From NCBI RefSeq assembly GCF_006782915.1, contig NZ_VCNP01000056.1:930001-994000 (forward strand): 64,000 nucleotides of DNA, in the 5' to 3' direction. The stretch comes from Streptomyces calvus. Lineage in GTDB: Bacteria; Actinomycetota; Actinomycetes; Streptomycetales; Streptomycetaceae. Of the stretch, positions 1 to 9,054 are shown one piece after another (within the stretch, counting starts at the first letter, position 1; every line of letters begins with the position of its first letter). The translations under genes were made by a program, and so were the position numbers. Under the pieces are notes generated by a model. That model saw only the letters and a program-made list of their open reading frames with translations, did no database searches and was not told the origin of the DNA.

Positions 1-609
1 CTTCTCCCGCAGGTGCAGCCGTGCCGCCTCGGCGAGTTCGGCCGGCGTGTCCGTCAGACCGTCAGGCGCGGGACGGCCCCACTCGCTCATCTCCCGCGCG
101 AAGATCTCCCGGATCTCCCCGCGGTTGCGGTGGATCGCCGGCACCAGGATGTGCGAGGGCCGGTCCTTGCCCAACTGCACGATCAGCTCGGCGAGATCGG
201 TCTCGTAGGCACGGATGCCCTCCGCCTCCAGCGCCTCGTTGAGCCCGATCTCCTGCGTGGCCATCGACTTGACCTTGACGACCTCCGACTCGCCGGTCTC
301 CTTGACCAGATCGGCCACGATCCGGTTGGCCTCGTCGGCGTCGGCGGCCCAGTGCACGGTGCCGCCCGCCGCCGTCACCGACTCCTCCAACTGCACCAGG
401 TACCGGTCGAGGTGACGGAGCGTGTGGTCCTTGATCCGCTTGCCCGCCTCCCGCAGCTCCGCCCAGTCGGCCAGTTCCGCGACCGCCTTGGCGCGCTTGC
501 CCCGGATGGTGTGCGTGGCGTGCCGCAGGTTGCCGCGCAGGGTCCGGTCGTGCACGGCCTCGTGCGCGGCCTTCGGAAAGGCCGGCATTCCCACGAACGT
601 TCCGCTCAT
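1..609 (-). CDS. lutB: Lactate utilization protein LutB, iron-sulfur oxidoreductase subunit (partial, C-terminus off the left edge)
   Basis: The first 203 residues are visible; the frame is open to the window edge. It matches the N-terminal part of LutB/YkgF, the subunit of the LutABC complex that oxidises L-lactate to pyruvate in the cytoplasm. Family-like segments include VKSMATQEIGLNEALE and HILVPAIHRNRGEIREIF. The [4Fe-4S]-binding C-terminal half would lie to the left of position 1 and cannot be checked. The ATG overlaps the lutA stop in an ATGA, so translation is coupled to lutA. In the rhamnose context it would remove the L-lactate made from L-lactaldehyde. LutC would be expected just beyond the edge, which is inference. 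Confidence 0.88.
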   Translation of the reverse strand, partial: MSGTFVGMPAFPKAAHEAVHDRTLRGNLRHATHTIRGKRAKAVAELADWAELREAGKRIKDHTLRHLDRYLVQLEESVTAAGGTVHWAADADEANRIVADLVKETGESEVVKVKSMATQEIGLNEALEAEGIRAYETDLAELIVQLGKDRPSHILVPAIHRNRGEIREIFAREMSEWGRPAPDGLTDTPAELAEAARLHLREK

Positions 610-1361
610 ACGGCCGGTTCCTCCTTGGTGCTCGCCAGGATCTCCGCGATGTGCACCGGCCGCATGCCGGTCCGCAGCCTGGTCATCGTCCCGCCGAGGT
701 GCATCAGACACGAGTTGTCCGCCGCGCACAGCACCTCGGCACCCGTCGACTCGGCGTTGCGCACCTTGTCGGCGCCCATCGCCGCCGAGACGTCGGCGTT
801 CTTCAGGGCGAAGGTGCCGCCGAAGCCGCAGCACTCCTCCGCGCCCGGCAGCTCCACCAGCTCCAGCCCCTTCACCGCCCGCAGCAGCCGTGTCGGCCGC
901 TCGCCCAGGCCCAGTCCGCGCAGCCCGTGGCAGGTCGGGTGGTAGGTCACCGTGTGCGGGTAGTACGCCCCGACGTCCGTCACCCCGAGCACGTCCACCA
1001 GGAACTCCGTGAGCTCGTACGTCTTCGGCACCACCGGTGCCAGCGTCGCCGCGAGCGTGTCGCCGCGTCCCTCCGCGCGGGCCCGCTCACCCATCCGGGG
1101 ATACAGCTCCCGCACCATCGCCCCGCACGACCCGGACGGCGTGACGATCGCCTCGTAGTCGCCGAAGACTTCGGCAAAGTGCCGGGCCAGCGGCTCCGCC
1201 TCGTGCCGGTAGCCGGTGTTGTAGTGCGCCTGGCCGCAACAGGTCTGCGCCATCGGGAAGTCGACCTCGACGCCCAGCCTGGTCAGCAGCTTCACCACGG
1301 CGCGCCCGGTGTCCGGATAGAGCGTGTCGTTGACACAGGTCAGGAACAGTGCGACACGCAT
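606..1361 (-). CDS. lutA: Lactate utilization protein LutA, CCG-motif iron-sulfur subunit
   Basis: A 251-residue cytoplasmic subunit of the L-lactate oxidising LutABC complex. It has two cysteine-rich (CCG) domains: MAQTCCGQAHYNTG near residue 47 and, after a PTCHGLRGLG segment, EECCGFGGTFALKN near residue 190. These normally ligate Fe-S or heterodisulfide-type centres. A longer frame with an ATG at 1385 exists, but the ATG at 1361 is preceded by AAGGAG at good spacing and begins MRVALFLTCVND as in the family. It follows rhaB by about 124 bp and overlaps lutB, so it closes the rhamnose catabolic operon by converting lactate to pyruvate. Confidence 0.9.
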   Translation of the reverse strand: MRVALFLTCVNDTLYPDTGRAVVKLLTRLGVEVDFPMAQTCCGQAHYNTGYRHEAEPLARHFAEVFGDYEAIVTPSGSCGAMVRELYPRMGERARAEGRGDTLAATLAPVVPKTYELTEFLVDVLGVTDVGAYYPHTVTYHPTCHGLRGLGLGERPTRLLRAVKGLELVELPGAEECCGFGGTFALKNADVSAAMGADKVRNAESTGAEVLCAADNSCLMHLGGTMTRLRTGMRPVHIAEILASTKEEPAV

Positions 1362-1485
1362 CGCGGCTCCTTGTGAATCGATCATCGGGTGAGGGGCAGG
1401 GTAGTGCGGGACCGGGTGCCCGGGGGAGACCCCGTGCCGGGGCGTGGCGGCCCCCTGCGGGCGGCCCGGTCGTGGCCGGGGCCGG

Positions 1486-2934
1486 TCAGGTCCCGGCGAG
1501 GCGGGCCTGCGCCGCCCGCCACCGCTGCGTCCCGCCGCGCGGCTCGTACCGCGTCAGCGGCTGGGTGCGCGCGAGCAGCCGCCGCATCCCCGGAAGGTCG
1601 CCGACCAGCCCGTGCGCCCGGGCCTGCACCAGCACGTTGCCCAGCGCCGCCGCCTCCGTCGGCCCGGCCACCACCGGGAGCCCGCAGGCGTCGGCGGTCA
1701 GCTGGCACAGCAGCGCGTTGCGGGTGCCGCCGCCCACGATGTGCACGACGTCGACGCCCTGCCCGGCCAGCCGCTGCGCGTCCTGGACCGCCTTGCGGTG
1801 GGCCAGCGCCAGCGAGTCGAGGATGCAGCGGGTGACCTCGGCGGGCGAGTCCGGCACCGGCTGGCCCGAGGCCCGGCAGGCGTCGGCGATCCGCTCCGGC
1901 ATCCGTCCCGGAGCGAGGAACGCCGCGTCCCCCGCGTCCACCACCGACCGCAGGGCCGGCACCTCGGCCGCCTCGGCCAGCAGCGCGCCCAGATCCGGCT
2001 CGCCCCAGGCCCGCAGGCACTCCTGGAGGAGCCACAGGCCCATGATGTTGCGCAGATAGCGGACCGTGCCGTCCAGGCCCAGTTCGTTGGTGAAGTTGGC
2101 GGCCCGGCTCTCCTCGGTCAGCACCGGCGCGTCCAGCTCCAGACCGGCCAGCGACCAGGTGCCGGTGCAGATGTAGGCGAACCGCTCGCCGTCGGCGGGC
2201 ACCGCGGCCACCGCGGACGCGGTGTCGTGCGACCCGACCGCGGTCACCGGCACCGGGCCGGCCAGTCCCGTCTCCTCCAGCACCTCGGGCCGCAGCAGAC
2301 CCGCCGGGTCGCCGGGCCGCCGCAGCGGCGCGAACAGGGCGAGGTCGATGCCCAGCCGCTTGGCGACCCCGTGCGCCCAGTCCCGCGTGCGCGGGTCGAT
2401 CAGCTGGGTGGTCGAGGCGTTGGTCAGTTCCGTGCCCTGCTCACCGGTGAGCCAGTACGCCAGCAGGTCGGGAATCATCAACAGCCGCCGCGCCGACCGC
2501 AGTTGGGCCGTGTCGCGGGCCGCGGTCAGCTGGTACAGCGTGTTGAACGGCGCGTACTGCAGACCGGTCGCCGCGTACAGCTCGTCCGCGGGCACGCTCG
2601 CCCACACCTTCTCCGCGACGCCCTCCGTGCGGCTGTCCCGGTAGTGCACCGGATTGCCCAGCAGCGCCCCGTCCGCGTCCAGCAGCCCGTAGTCCACGGC
2701 CCAGCTGTCGATGCCCACCGAGTCCACCGGGCCGGCCGCCCGCAGCCCCTGCAGCACACCGGCGTACAGCCCGAGGACGTCCCAGCGCAGCCCCTCCGGC
2801 ACGCGCACCGGCCGGTTGGGGAAGCGGTGGACCTCCGACACCTCGAGGCTGCCGGGGCCGACGCGGCCGACCATGACGCGCCCGCTGGACGCGCCGAGGT
2901 CGACCGCGGCGTACGACTGCACGGCGGCGCTCAT
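1486..2934 (-). CDS. rhaB: L-rhamnulokinase RhaB (FGGY family)
   Basis: A 482-residue FGGY carbohydrate kinase predicted to phosphorylate L-rhamnulose with ATP to rhamnulose-1-phosphate. The N-terminal motif YAAVDLGASSGRVMVG is the first nucleotide-binding signature of the actin-like fold, and IDSWAVDYGLLD near residue 77 is typical of rhamnulokinases. Further ATP-site segments are TAVGSHDTASAVAAVP near residue 235 and HIVGGGTRNALLCQLTAD near residue 398. Length fits the family. Its ATG overlaps the rhaD stop (ATGA at 2931-2934), so the two are translationally coupled. Xylulo- or fuculokinase would be alternatives, but the neighbours make rhamnulokinase the clear choice. Confidence 0.95.
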   Translation of the reverse strand: MSAAVQSYAAVDLGASSGRVMVGRVGPGSLEVSEVHRFPNRPVRVPEGLRWDVLGLYAGVLQGLRAAGPVDSVGIDSWAVDYGLLDADGALLGNPVHYRDSRTEGVAEKVWASVPADELYAATGLQYAPFNTLYQLTAARDTAQLRSARRLLMIPDLLAYWLTGEQGTELTNASTTQLIDPRTRDWAHGVAKRLGIDLALFAPLRRPGDPAGLLRPEVLEETGLAGPVPVTAVGSHDTASAVAAVPADGERFAYICTGTWSLAGLELDAPVLTEESRAANFTNELGLDGTVRYLRNIMGLWLLQECLRAWGEPDLGALLAEAAEVPALRSVVDAGDAAFLAPGRMPERIADACRASGQPVPDSPAEVTRCILDSLALAHRKAVQDAQRLAGQGVDVVHIVGGGTRNALLCQLTADACGLPVVAGPTEAAALGNVLVQARAHGLVGDLPGMRRLLARTQPLTRYEPRGGTQRWRAAQARLAGT

Positions 2935-4970
2935 CGCAGGAACGCGGCGGCGACGCCGGCGTCGACCGGGACGTGCAGTCCGGTGGTGTGGGTGAGGTCG
3001 CCGCCGGTCAGCGCGAACACGGCGTTCGCCACGTGCTCGGGCAGCACCTCCCGCTTGAGCAGGGTGCGCTGCGCGTAGAACTCGCCGAGCTTCTCCTCCG
3101 GCACCCCGTACACGGCGGCACGCTTGGCGCCCCAGCCGCCCGCGAAGATCCCGGAACCGCGCACCACGCCGTCCGGGTTGACGCCGTTGACGCGGATGCC
3201 GTGCTCGCCCAGCTCGGCCGCCAACAGCCGCACCTGGTGGGCCTGGTCGGCCTTGGTCGCCGAGTAGGCGATGTTGTTCGGGCCGGCGAACACGGCGTTC
3301 TTGGAGGCGATGTAGACGATGTCGCCGCCCAGCCCCTGCGCGATCATCACCCGGGCCGCCTCGCGGGAGACGAGGAACGAACCGCGGGCCATGATGTCGT
3401 GCTGGAGGTCCCAGTCCTTCGCGGACGTCTCCAGGAGCGGCTTGGAGATGGAGATCCCGGCGTTGTTCACCACCAGGTCCACCCCGCCGAACGCCAGCGC
3501 CGCCGCCCGGAACGCCCCGGCGATCTGCTCCTCACGGGTGACGTCCACGGTCACCGCGACCGCCTTGTCGGGCCCGCCGAACTCCTCGGCGACCTGCGCG
3601 GCGTTCTCCCCGTTCAGGTCGGCCACCATGACGCAGGCGCCCTCGGCGACCAGCCGGTGCGCGATCGCCTTCCCGATGCCGCTGCCGGCGCCGGTCACCA
3701 GTGCCACCCGGGTGGCGAGCGGCTTCGGCTTCGGCATCCGCTGGAGCTTGGCCTCCTCCAGCGCCCAGTACTCGATGCGGAACTTCTCCGACTCCTCGAT
3801 CGGCGCGTACGTGGAGACCGCCTCGGCGCCGCGCATCACGTTGATCGCGTTGAGGTAGAACTCGCCGGCCACGCGCGCGGTCTGCTTGTCCTTGCCGAAG
3901 CTGAACATGCCCACGCCCGGCACCAGCACGATCGCCGGGTCGGCGCCGCGCATCGCGGGGGAGTCGGGCTCGGCGTGCCGCCGGTAGTAGGCGGCGTACT
4001 CCTCGCGGTAGGCGGTGTGCAGTTCCTTCAGCCGGGCGACCGCCTCGTCCAGCGGGGCGGCCGGCGGCAGGTCGAGGACGAGCGGGCGGACCTTGGTGCG
4101 CAGGAAGTGGTCCGGGCAGGAGGTGCCCAGCGCGGCAAGCCGCGGGTGCTCGGCGCGGGCCAGGAAGTCCAGCACGGCGTCGGAGTCGTCGAAGTGCCCG
4201 ACCTGCGGCCGGTCCTGCGAGGCGACGGCCCGCACGTACGGTGCCAGGGCGGCGGCGCGCTCCCGGCGTTCGTCCTCGGGCAGCGCGGCGTAGCCGTCGA
4301 TCACCGGCCCGAAGGGCTCCGGCCGGCCCCGCTCGGCGAGGAACCGCTCGGCGGTGCGGATGATGTGCAGCGAGTTGCGCTCGCACTCCTCGGAGGTGTC
4401 ACCCCACGCGGTGATGCCGTGCCCGCCGAGCACACAGCCGACGGCCTGCGGGTTGGCCTCCTTCACGGCGGCGATGTCCAGCCCCAGCTGGAACCCGGGC
4501 CGCCGCCAGGGCACCCACACCACGGTGTCGCCGAAGCACTCGGCGGTCAGCTTCTCGCCGTCGGCGGCGCAGGCGAGCGCGATACCGGAGTCGGGGTGCA
4601 GGTGGTCCACGTGCGGGGCGTCGACCAGGCCGTGCATGGCGGTGTCGATGGAGGGCGCGGCGCCGCCCTTGCCGTGCAGGCAGTAGTCGAAAGCGGCGAC
4701 CATCTCGTCCTCGCGCTCGACACCCGGGTAGACGTCCTTCAGGGCCCGCAGCCGGTCCAGCCGCAGCACGGCCAGCCCCGCCTCGGTGAGCGTCCCGAGG
4801 TCCCCGCCGGACCCCTTGACCCACATCAGGTCCACGTCGCCGCCGGTGACGGGATCGGTCTCGGTGCCCTTGGCGGAGGCGTTGCCGCCGGCGTAGTTGG
4901 TGTTGCGGGGATCGGCGCCGAGCCGGTGCGAACGGGCGAGCAGAGCGGCGGCTTCGGGATGGGTTGCCAT
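2931..4970 (-). CDS. rhaD: Bifunctional rhamnulose-1-phosphate aldolase / short-chain dehydrogenase (RhaD-type fusion, RhaEW)
   Basis: A 679-residue two-domain enzyme. Residues about 1-400 are a class II aldolase/adducin domain with zinc-ligand histidines in HVDHLHPDS and GHGITAWGDT. Residues about 425-679 are a classical SDR domain with LVTGAGSGIG, NNAGIS and the catalytic YSATK. This arrangement is known in YuxG/RhaEW proteins, where the aldolase splits rhamnulose-1-phosphate into DHAP and L-lactaldehyde and the dehydrogenase oxidises lactaldehyde to lactate. The downstream lut genes support lactate as the product. The frame extends 31 codons upstream, but the ATG at 4970 is preceded by AGAAGGAA and starts the conserved N-terminus. 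It lies 108 bp after rhaI and overlaps rhaB. Confidence 0.94.
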   Translation of the reverse strand: MATHPEAAALLARSHRLGADPRNTNYAGGNASAKGTETDPVTGGDVDLMWVKGSGGDLGTLTEAGLAVLRLDRLRALKDVYPGVEREDEMVAAFDYCLHGKGGAAPSIDTAMHGLVDAPHVDHLHPDSGIALACAADGEKLTAECFGDTVVWVPWRRPGFQLGLDIAAVKEANPQAVGCVLGGHGITAWGDTSEECERNSLHIIRTAERFLAERGRPEPFGPVIDGYAALPEDERRERAAALAPYVRAVASQDRPQVGHFDDSDAVLDFLARAEHPRLAALGTSCPDHFLRTKVRPLVLDLPPAAPLDEAVARLKELHTAYREEYAAYYRRHAEPDSPAMRGADPAIVLVPGVGMFSFGKDKQTARVAGEFYLNAINVMRGAEAVSTYAPIEESEKFRIEYWALEEAKLQRMPKPKPLATRVALVTGAGSGIGKAIAHRLVAEGACVMVADLNGENAAQVAEEFGGPDKAVAVTVDVTREEQIAGAFRAAALAFGGVDLVVNNAGISISKPLLETSAKDWDLQHDIMARGSFLVSREAARVMIAQGLGGDIVYIASKNAVFAGPNNIAYSATKADQAHQVRLLAAELGEHGIRVNGVNPDGVVRGSGIFAGGWGAKRAAVYGVPEEKLGEFYAQRTLLKREVLPEHVANAVFALTGGDLTHTTGLHVPVDAGVAAAFLR

Positions 4971-5078
4971 GAACTTCTGTTCCTTCTCGAGAGAGGTCGA
5001 GGACACAAGGGCGCGGGGAACGGCGCGGCCGGCCACAGGCGGCCGCCGGCCCGCAACGATCAAGTAACGGGCGGACGC

Positions 5079-6239
5079 TCACGCCCCCCAGCCGGCCTGC
5101 TCCCCGCCGACCCGCTCGGCCACGATCCTCTCGGCCCACCCGGACCGCCGGTAGGCGGCGACGGGGTCGGGGTCCAGCCCCATCTCCTCCCGCACCTCAC
5201 GCAGCAGCGGACGCACGTCCGTGTTGTACGCGTCCATCAGCACGGCGTTGGCCCCGAGCACGTCCCCCGCGGCCTGCGCCTCGGCCAGCGCCGCCCGGTC
5301 GACCAGCAGCGCCTTGGCCGTCGCCTCCTGGACGTTCATCACGGAACGGATGATCGCCGGGATCTTCGCCTCGATGTTGTGGCACTGGTCCAGCATGAAC
5401 GCGACCTCGGGCGTGAACCCGCCGCCGCGGACCACCTCGTACATGATCCGGAACAGCTGGAACGGGTCGGCGGCGCCCACCATCAGGTCGTCGTCGGCGT
5501 AGAACCGCGAGTTGAAGTCGAACCCGCCGAGCTTGTCCTCCCGCAGCAGGGTCGCGACGATGAACTCGATGTTGGTGCCCGGCGCGTGGTGGCCGGTGTC
5601 GACCACGACCTGCGCCTTCTCGCCCAGCTTCAGGCAGTGCGCGTACGCCGTGCCCCAGTCCGGCACGTCGGTCGTGTAGAACGCCGGCTCGAACAGCTTG
5701 TACTCCAGCAGCATCCGCTGTCCTTCGCCGAGCCGCTCGTACACCTCGGCGAGCCCTTCGGCGAGCCGGTCCTGCCGGGCCCGGATGTCGTCCTGCCCGG
5801 GATAGTTCGTCCCGTCGGCGAACCACAGCTTGAGGTCCGTGGAGCCGGTCGCGTCCATGATGTCGACGCACTCCAGCAGGTGGTCGACGGCCTTCCGGCG
5901 CACGGCGGCGTCCGGGTGGCAGATGCTGCCGAGCCGGTAGTCGTCGTCCTGGAAGGTGTTGGAGTTGATCGCGCCGAGCCGCACGCCGCGGTCCTCGGCG
6001 TGCTTCGCCAGTGCCGCGTAGTCGGCGACCTTGTCCCACGGGATGTGCAGCGCCACGGTCGGCGCGACCGCGGTGAACTCGTGCACCTTGGCGGCGTCGT
6101 CCAGCTTCTCCTGCGGGGTGCGCGGAACGCCCTGCTGCGCGAACACCTTGAAACGGGTCCCCGAGTTCCCGTACGCCCACGACGGCGTCTCGACGGCCTG
6201 TGTCTTGAGAGCGGCTTTCACCGCGGCGAGCTCGGTCAC
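5079..6239 (-). CDS. rhaI: L-rhamnose isomerase (RhaI type)
   Basis: A 386-residue TIM-barrel isomerase that interconverts L-rhamnose and L-rhamnulose in the cytoplasm with divalent metal. Segments such as DTGHHAPGTNIEFIVATLL and GGFDFNSRFYADDDLMVGA, rich in acidic residues and histidine, fit the metal centre of RhaI-type enzymes rather than E. coli RhaA. A GTG at 6239 is chosen because AGGAG lies 7 nt upstream; the upstream ATG at 6275 lacks a ribosome site and would lie in the regulatory region. It is the first gene of the leftward operon and is transcribed divergently from the transporter operon. Confidence 0.93.
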   Translation of the reverse strand: MTELAAVKAALKTQAVETPSWAYGNSGTRFKVFAQQGVPRTPQEKLDDAAKVHEFTAVAPTVALHIPWDKVADYAALAKHAEDRGVRLGAINSNTFQDDDYRLGSICHPDAAVRRKAVDHLLECVDIMDATGSTDLKLWFADGTNYPGQDDIRARQDRLAEGLAEVYERLGEGQRMLLEYKLFEPAFYTTDVPDWGTAYAHCLKLGEKAQVVVDTGHHAPGTNIEFIVATLLREDKLGGFDFNSRFYADDDLMVGAADPFQLFRIMYEVVRGGGFTPEVAFMLDQCHNIEAKIPAIIRSVMNVQEATAKALLVDRAALAEAQAAGDVLGANAVLMDAYNTDVRPLLREVREEMGLDPDPVAAYRRSGWAERIVAERVGGEQAGWGA

Positions 6240-6279
6240 GTCAGGGCTCCTGTGACATCGGGTCGTAACGACCACGGAG

Positions 6280-6291
6280 TGAAACGATTCA
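6280..6291. promoter_or_regulatory. LacI-type operator candidate, rhaI side
   Basis: TGAAACGATTCA is an inverted repeat with a central CG, as expected for LacI-family operators. It sits about 41 bp upstream of the rhaI start. A second copy with the same half-sites lies at 6446-6457. Binding by the LacI protein encoded at 13039-14064 is inferred. Confidence 0.6.
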
Positions 6292-6377
6292 GAAGGGGAA
6301 GCTATGGGCCCCCCGGAGGGGTGTCAACCCCTGCGACCAAGACCGGCCTTCGTGTCCGGCGCGTGACCTGAAGCTGT

Positions 6378-6390
6378 CGAAAGTTTTTCG
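6378..6390. promoter_or_regulatory. Palindrome CGAAA-GTT-TTTCG in the divergent rha promoter
   Basis: A perfect 5+3+5 inverted repeat (CGAAAGTTTTTCG) midway between the two rha operons. It differs from the TGAAAC/TTCA sites, so it may bind a different protein or be a weaker LacI site. The function is inferred. Confidence 0.4.
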
Positions 6391-6401
6391 GCCGGGACCC
6401 A

Positions 6402-6431
6402 TTGACGTGACATGCGACGCGCGCCTAACGT
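6402..6431 (+). promoter_or_regulatory. Candidate promoter of the rhamnose transporter operon
   Basis: TTGACG at 6402-6407 and TAACGT at 6426-6431 are separated by 18 bp and resemble an HrdB-type -35/-10 pair. The expected start near 6438 is just upstream of the operator at 6446-6457, so a bound repressor would block transcription. Confidence 0.5.
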
Positions 6432-6445
6432 CCCGGCAACCCAGT

Positions 6446-6457
6446 TGAAACCTTTCA
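6446..6457. promoter_or_regulatory. LacI-type operator candidate, transporter side
   Basis: TGAAACCTTTCA repeats the half-sites of the 6280-6291 palindrome. It is 43 bp upstream of the ABC ATPase start and just past the predicted transcription start, the usual position for repression. Confidence 0.6.
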
Positions 6458-6499
6458 TGACGTCGCGAGACAAGCCCCCGGCGTCGTCGAGGAGCCCTC

Positions 6500-8017
6500 A
6501 TGACCCACCCGTCCGACACGGGTCCGGCCCCGGTCCTCGCGCTGAAGGACGTCTCCAAGTCCTTCGGCGCGGTCCGCGCCCTGCGGGACGTCTCCCTGGA
6601 GCTCTTCCCCGGGGAGGTGCACGCCCTCGCCGGCGAGAACGGAGCCGGCAAGTCGACCCTCATCAAGACGCTCGCCGGAGTGCACCGGCCGGACGCCGGC
6701 CAGGTGCTGCTCGACGGCGCGTCCGTGGTCTTCCACGGGCCCGGTGACGCCCGCGACGCCGGCATCGCCGTGATCTACCAGGAGCCCACGCTCTTTCCCG
6801 ACCTGTCGATCGCCGAGAACATCTACATGGGCCGGCAGCCCCGGCGCGCCCTCGGCCGCATCGACCACAAGGCGGTGCACGCCGCGACCGCGGCCCTGAT
6901 GCGGCGCCTCGGCGTCGAACTCGACCCGGACCGCCCGGCCCGCGGCCTGTCCATCGCCGACCAGCAGATCGTGGAGATCGCCAAGGCGCTCTCCTTCGAC
7001 GCCCGCGTCCTGATCATGGACGAGCCGACCGCCGCCCTCACCGGCAGCGAGGTCGCCCGCCTCTTCGGCGTCGTGCGCACCCTGCGCGAACAGGGCGCCG
7101 CGGTGCTGTTCATCTCCCACCGCCTGGAGGAGATCTTCGAGATCTGCCAGAAGGTCACCACCCTGCGGGACGGCGCCTGGATCGCCAGCGAGCCGCTGGA
7201 GGGCATGACCGAGGACGACCTGGTGCGCCGCATGGTCGGCCGCGACCTGGAGGAGCTCTACCCCAAGCAGGACGTGACCCCCGGCGAGGTCGCCCTCAGC
7301 GTGCGCCGGCTGACCCGTGAGGGCGTCTTCACCGACGTCTCCTTCGACGTGCGGCGCGGCGAGATCGTCGGCCTGGCCGGACTGGTCGGCGCCGGGCGCA
7401 CCGAGGTGGCCCGCGCCGTGTTCGGCATCGACCGCTGGGACGCCGGCGAGGTCGAGGTCGACGGACGCGGACTCACCAACGGCGCCCCGTCCACCGCGAT
7501 GGCCGCGGGCCTCGCCCTGGTCCCCGAGGACCGCCGCGCCCAGGGCCTGGTGATGGACATGTCCATCGAGCGCAACATCGGCCTCACCGGACTCCGTACG
7601 ACCGTGCGGGCCGGCCTGATGGACCGCGGCGCCGAACGCAGCCGCTCCCTCGACTGGGCCGTCAAACTCCAGGTCAAGTACGCCCGGCTCGCCGACACGG
7701 TGAACACCCTGTCCGGCGGCAACCAGCAGAAGGTCGTCCTCGCCAAGTGGCTCGCCACCGGGCCGAAGGTGCTGATCGTGGACGAGCCCACGCGCGGCAT
7801 CGACGTCGGCACCAAGGCGGAGGTGCACCGCCTGCTCTCCCAGCTGGCCGCCGACGGCGTCGCCGTCCTGATGATCTCCTCCGACCTGCCCGAGGTCCTC
7901 GGCATGGCCGACCGCGTGCTGGTGATGCACGAGGGCCGGATCACCGCCGAGATCTCCCGTTCCGACGCCACCGAGGAATCCGTGATGGCCGCAGCCACGG
8001 GGAGGGCCGCCGCATGA
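6500..8017 (+). CDS. rhaT: Rhamnose ABC importer, ATP-binding protein (CUT2 family, two ABC domains)
   Basis: A 505-residue duplicated ABC ATPase of the ribose/rhamnose (CUT2) class, which powers sugar import at the inner face of the membrane. The first domain has Walker A GENGAGKST near residue 47 and Walker B VLIMDEPTAAL near residue 171. The second half has the degenerate Walker A GLVGAGRTE near residue 298, signature LSGGNQQK near residue 404 and Walker B VLIVDEPTRGID. One degenerate half is normal in this family. The stop overlaps the next start (ATGA at 8014-8017). Rhamnose specificity is inferred from context; in Rhizobium the equivalent gene is called rhaT, which is a different protein from the E. 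coli RhaT symporter. Confidence 0.92.
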   Translation: MTHPSDTGPAPVLALKDVSKSFGAVRALRDVSLELFPGEVHALAGENGAGKSTLIKTLAGVHRPDAGQVLLDGASVVFHGPGDARDAGIAVIYQEPTLFPDLSIAENIYMGRQPRRALGRIDHKAVHAATAALMRRLGVELDPDRPARGLSIADQQIVEIAKALSFDARVLIMDEPTAALTGSEVARLFGVVRTLREQGAAVLFISHRLEEIFEICQKVTTLRDGAWIASEPLEGMTEDDLVRRMVGRDLEELYPKQDVTPGEVALSVRRLTREGVFTDVSFDVRRGEIVGLAGLVGAGRTEVARAVFGIDRWDAGEVEVDGRGLTNGAPSTAMAAGLALVPEDRRAQGLVMDMSIERNIGLTGLRTTVRAGLMDRGAERSRSLDWAVKLQVKYARLADTVNTLSGGNQQKVVLAKWLATGPKVLIVDEPTRGIDVGTKAEVHRLLSQLAADGVAVLMISSDLPEVLGMADRVLVMHEGRITAEISRSDATEESVMAAATGRAAA

Positions 8018-9054
8018 CGGTCGCCGCTCCCGAGAAAGCCCCCGTCGGCGAGGTGCCCGAGGCCGGTGCCACCCGGCTGGTGGACCGCGTCTTCAGGATG
8101 CGCGAACTCGCCATCCTGCTCGTCTTCCTGGCGATGATCGCCGTCACGCAGGCCGGCAACAGCGAGTTCCTGTCCGAACAGGGCATCAAGGACCTGCTGC
8201 TCAACGCGACGATCCTGGTCCTGGTCGCCACCGGACAGTCCCTGGTCGTCATCACCCGCAACGTCGACCTGTCCGTCGGCTCGACCCTCGGCATCAGCGC
8301 CTTCGCCGCCGGCACCTACCTCCAGGACGGCGGGAACGCGGTCGTCGCCGTCGCGCTGGCCGTCCTGCTCGGCATCGCCTTCGGCCTGCTCAACGGCCTG
8401 CTCGTCAGCCTCGGCCAGGTGCCCGCCCTCGTGGTCACCCTCGGCACCCTGTACATCATCCGCGGCATCGACTCCATCTGGGTCGGCTCCCGCCAGATCA
8501 CCGCGGCCGACCTGCCCGGCGGATTCGTCGACTTCGGCTCCGGCGGCATCTCCGCGGTGCCGTACCTGGCGCTCATCGCCCTCGCGGTGCTCGTGGCCAC
8601 GGCGTACTACCTCAAGCACTTCGGCAGCGGCCGCGAGCTGTACGCGCTCGGCTCCAACCCGGAGGCCGCCCGGCTCGCCGGCATCCCCGTGCGCAAGCGG
8701 ATCCTCGCCGCCTACACCTTCTGCGGCGCCCTGGCCGGCCTCGCCGGCGCCCTGTACCTGGCCCGGTTCGGCAACGTCGACTCCGGCACCGGCAACGGCT
8801 ACGAACTCACCGTCGTCAGCGCCGTCGTGGTCGGCGGCGTCGTCTTCACCGGCGGATCCGGCAGCGTCTACGGCGCGGCCCTCGGCGCGCTCCTGCTCAC
8901 TTCCGTCAACAGCGTCCTGCCCGCCCTCGGCGTCAGCTCCGTGTGGGTGCTCGCCATCAACGGCATCCTGCTCATCCTCGCCATCGCCGTCGACCGGATC
9001 GTCGCGCTGCGCGTGGCCTCCGCCCTGAAGAAGAGGAACGCCCGCCATGCCTGA
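8014..9054 (+). CDS. rhaP: Rhamnose ABC importer permease 1
   Basis: A 346-residue integral membrane permease of the BPD_transp_2 (CUT2/branched-chain-like) family. It has roughly ten hydrophobic segments and the family-typical stretch VVITRNVDLSVGSTLGISAF near residue 80. ELYALGSNPEAARLAGIPV near residue 210 is the cytoplasmic loop that contacts the ATPase. It forms the translocation pore with the next permease. It starts in the ATPase stop codon and its stop overlaps the next gene by 8 bp, so the importer is made as one coupled unit. Confidence 0.91.
   Translation: MTVAAPEKAPVGEVPEAGATRLVDRVFRMRELAILLVFLAMIAVTQAGNSEFLSEQGIKDLLLNATILVLVATGQSLVVITRNVDLSVGSTLGISAFAAGTYLQDGGNAVVAVALAVLLGIAFGLLNGLLVSLGQVPALVVTLGTLYIIRGIDSIWVGSRQITAADLPGGFVDFGSGGISAVPYLALIALAVLVATAYYLKHFGSGRELYALGSNPEAARLAGIPVRKRILAAYTFCGALAGLAGALYLARFGNVDSGTGNGYELTVVSAVVVGGVVFTGGSGSVYGAALGALLLTSVNSVLPALGVSSVWVLAINGILLILAIAVDRIVALRVASALKKRNARHA

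Noticed and set aside
1382..1392. TCATCGGGTGA as a LutR-type operator upstream of lutA
   Set aside because: It matches TCATC-N-GATGA with one mismatch, but no lutR gene is in view and it is a single short site in GC-rich DNA.
2973..6371. A very long open frame on the + strand opposite the rhamnose genes
   Set aside because: It is antisense to rhaD and rhaI, whose motifs are certain; the long opening comes from GC-rich codon bias on the other strand.
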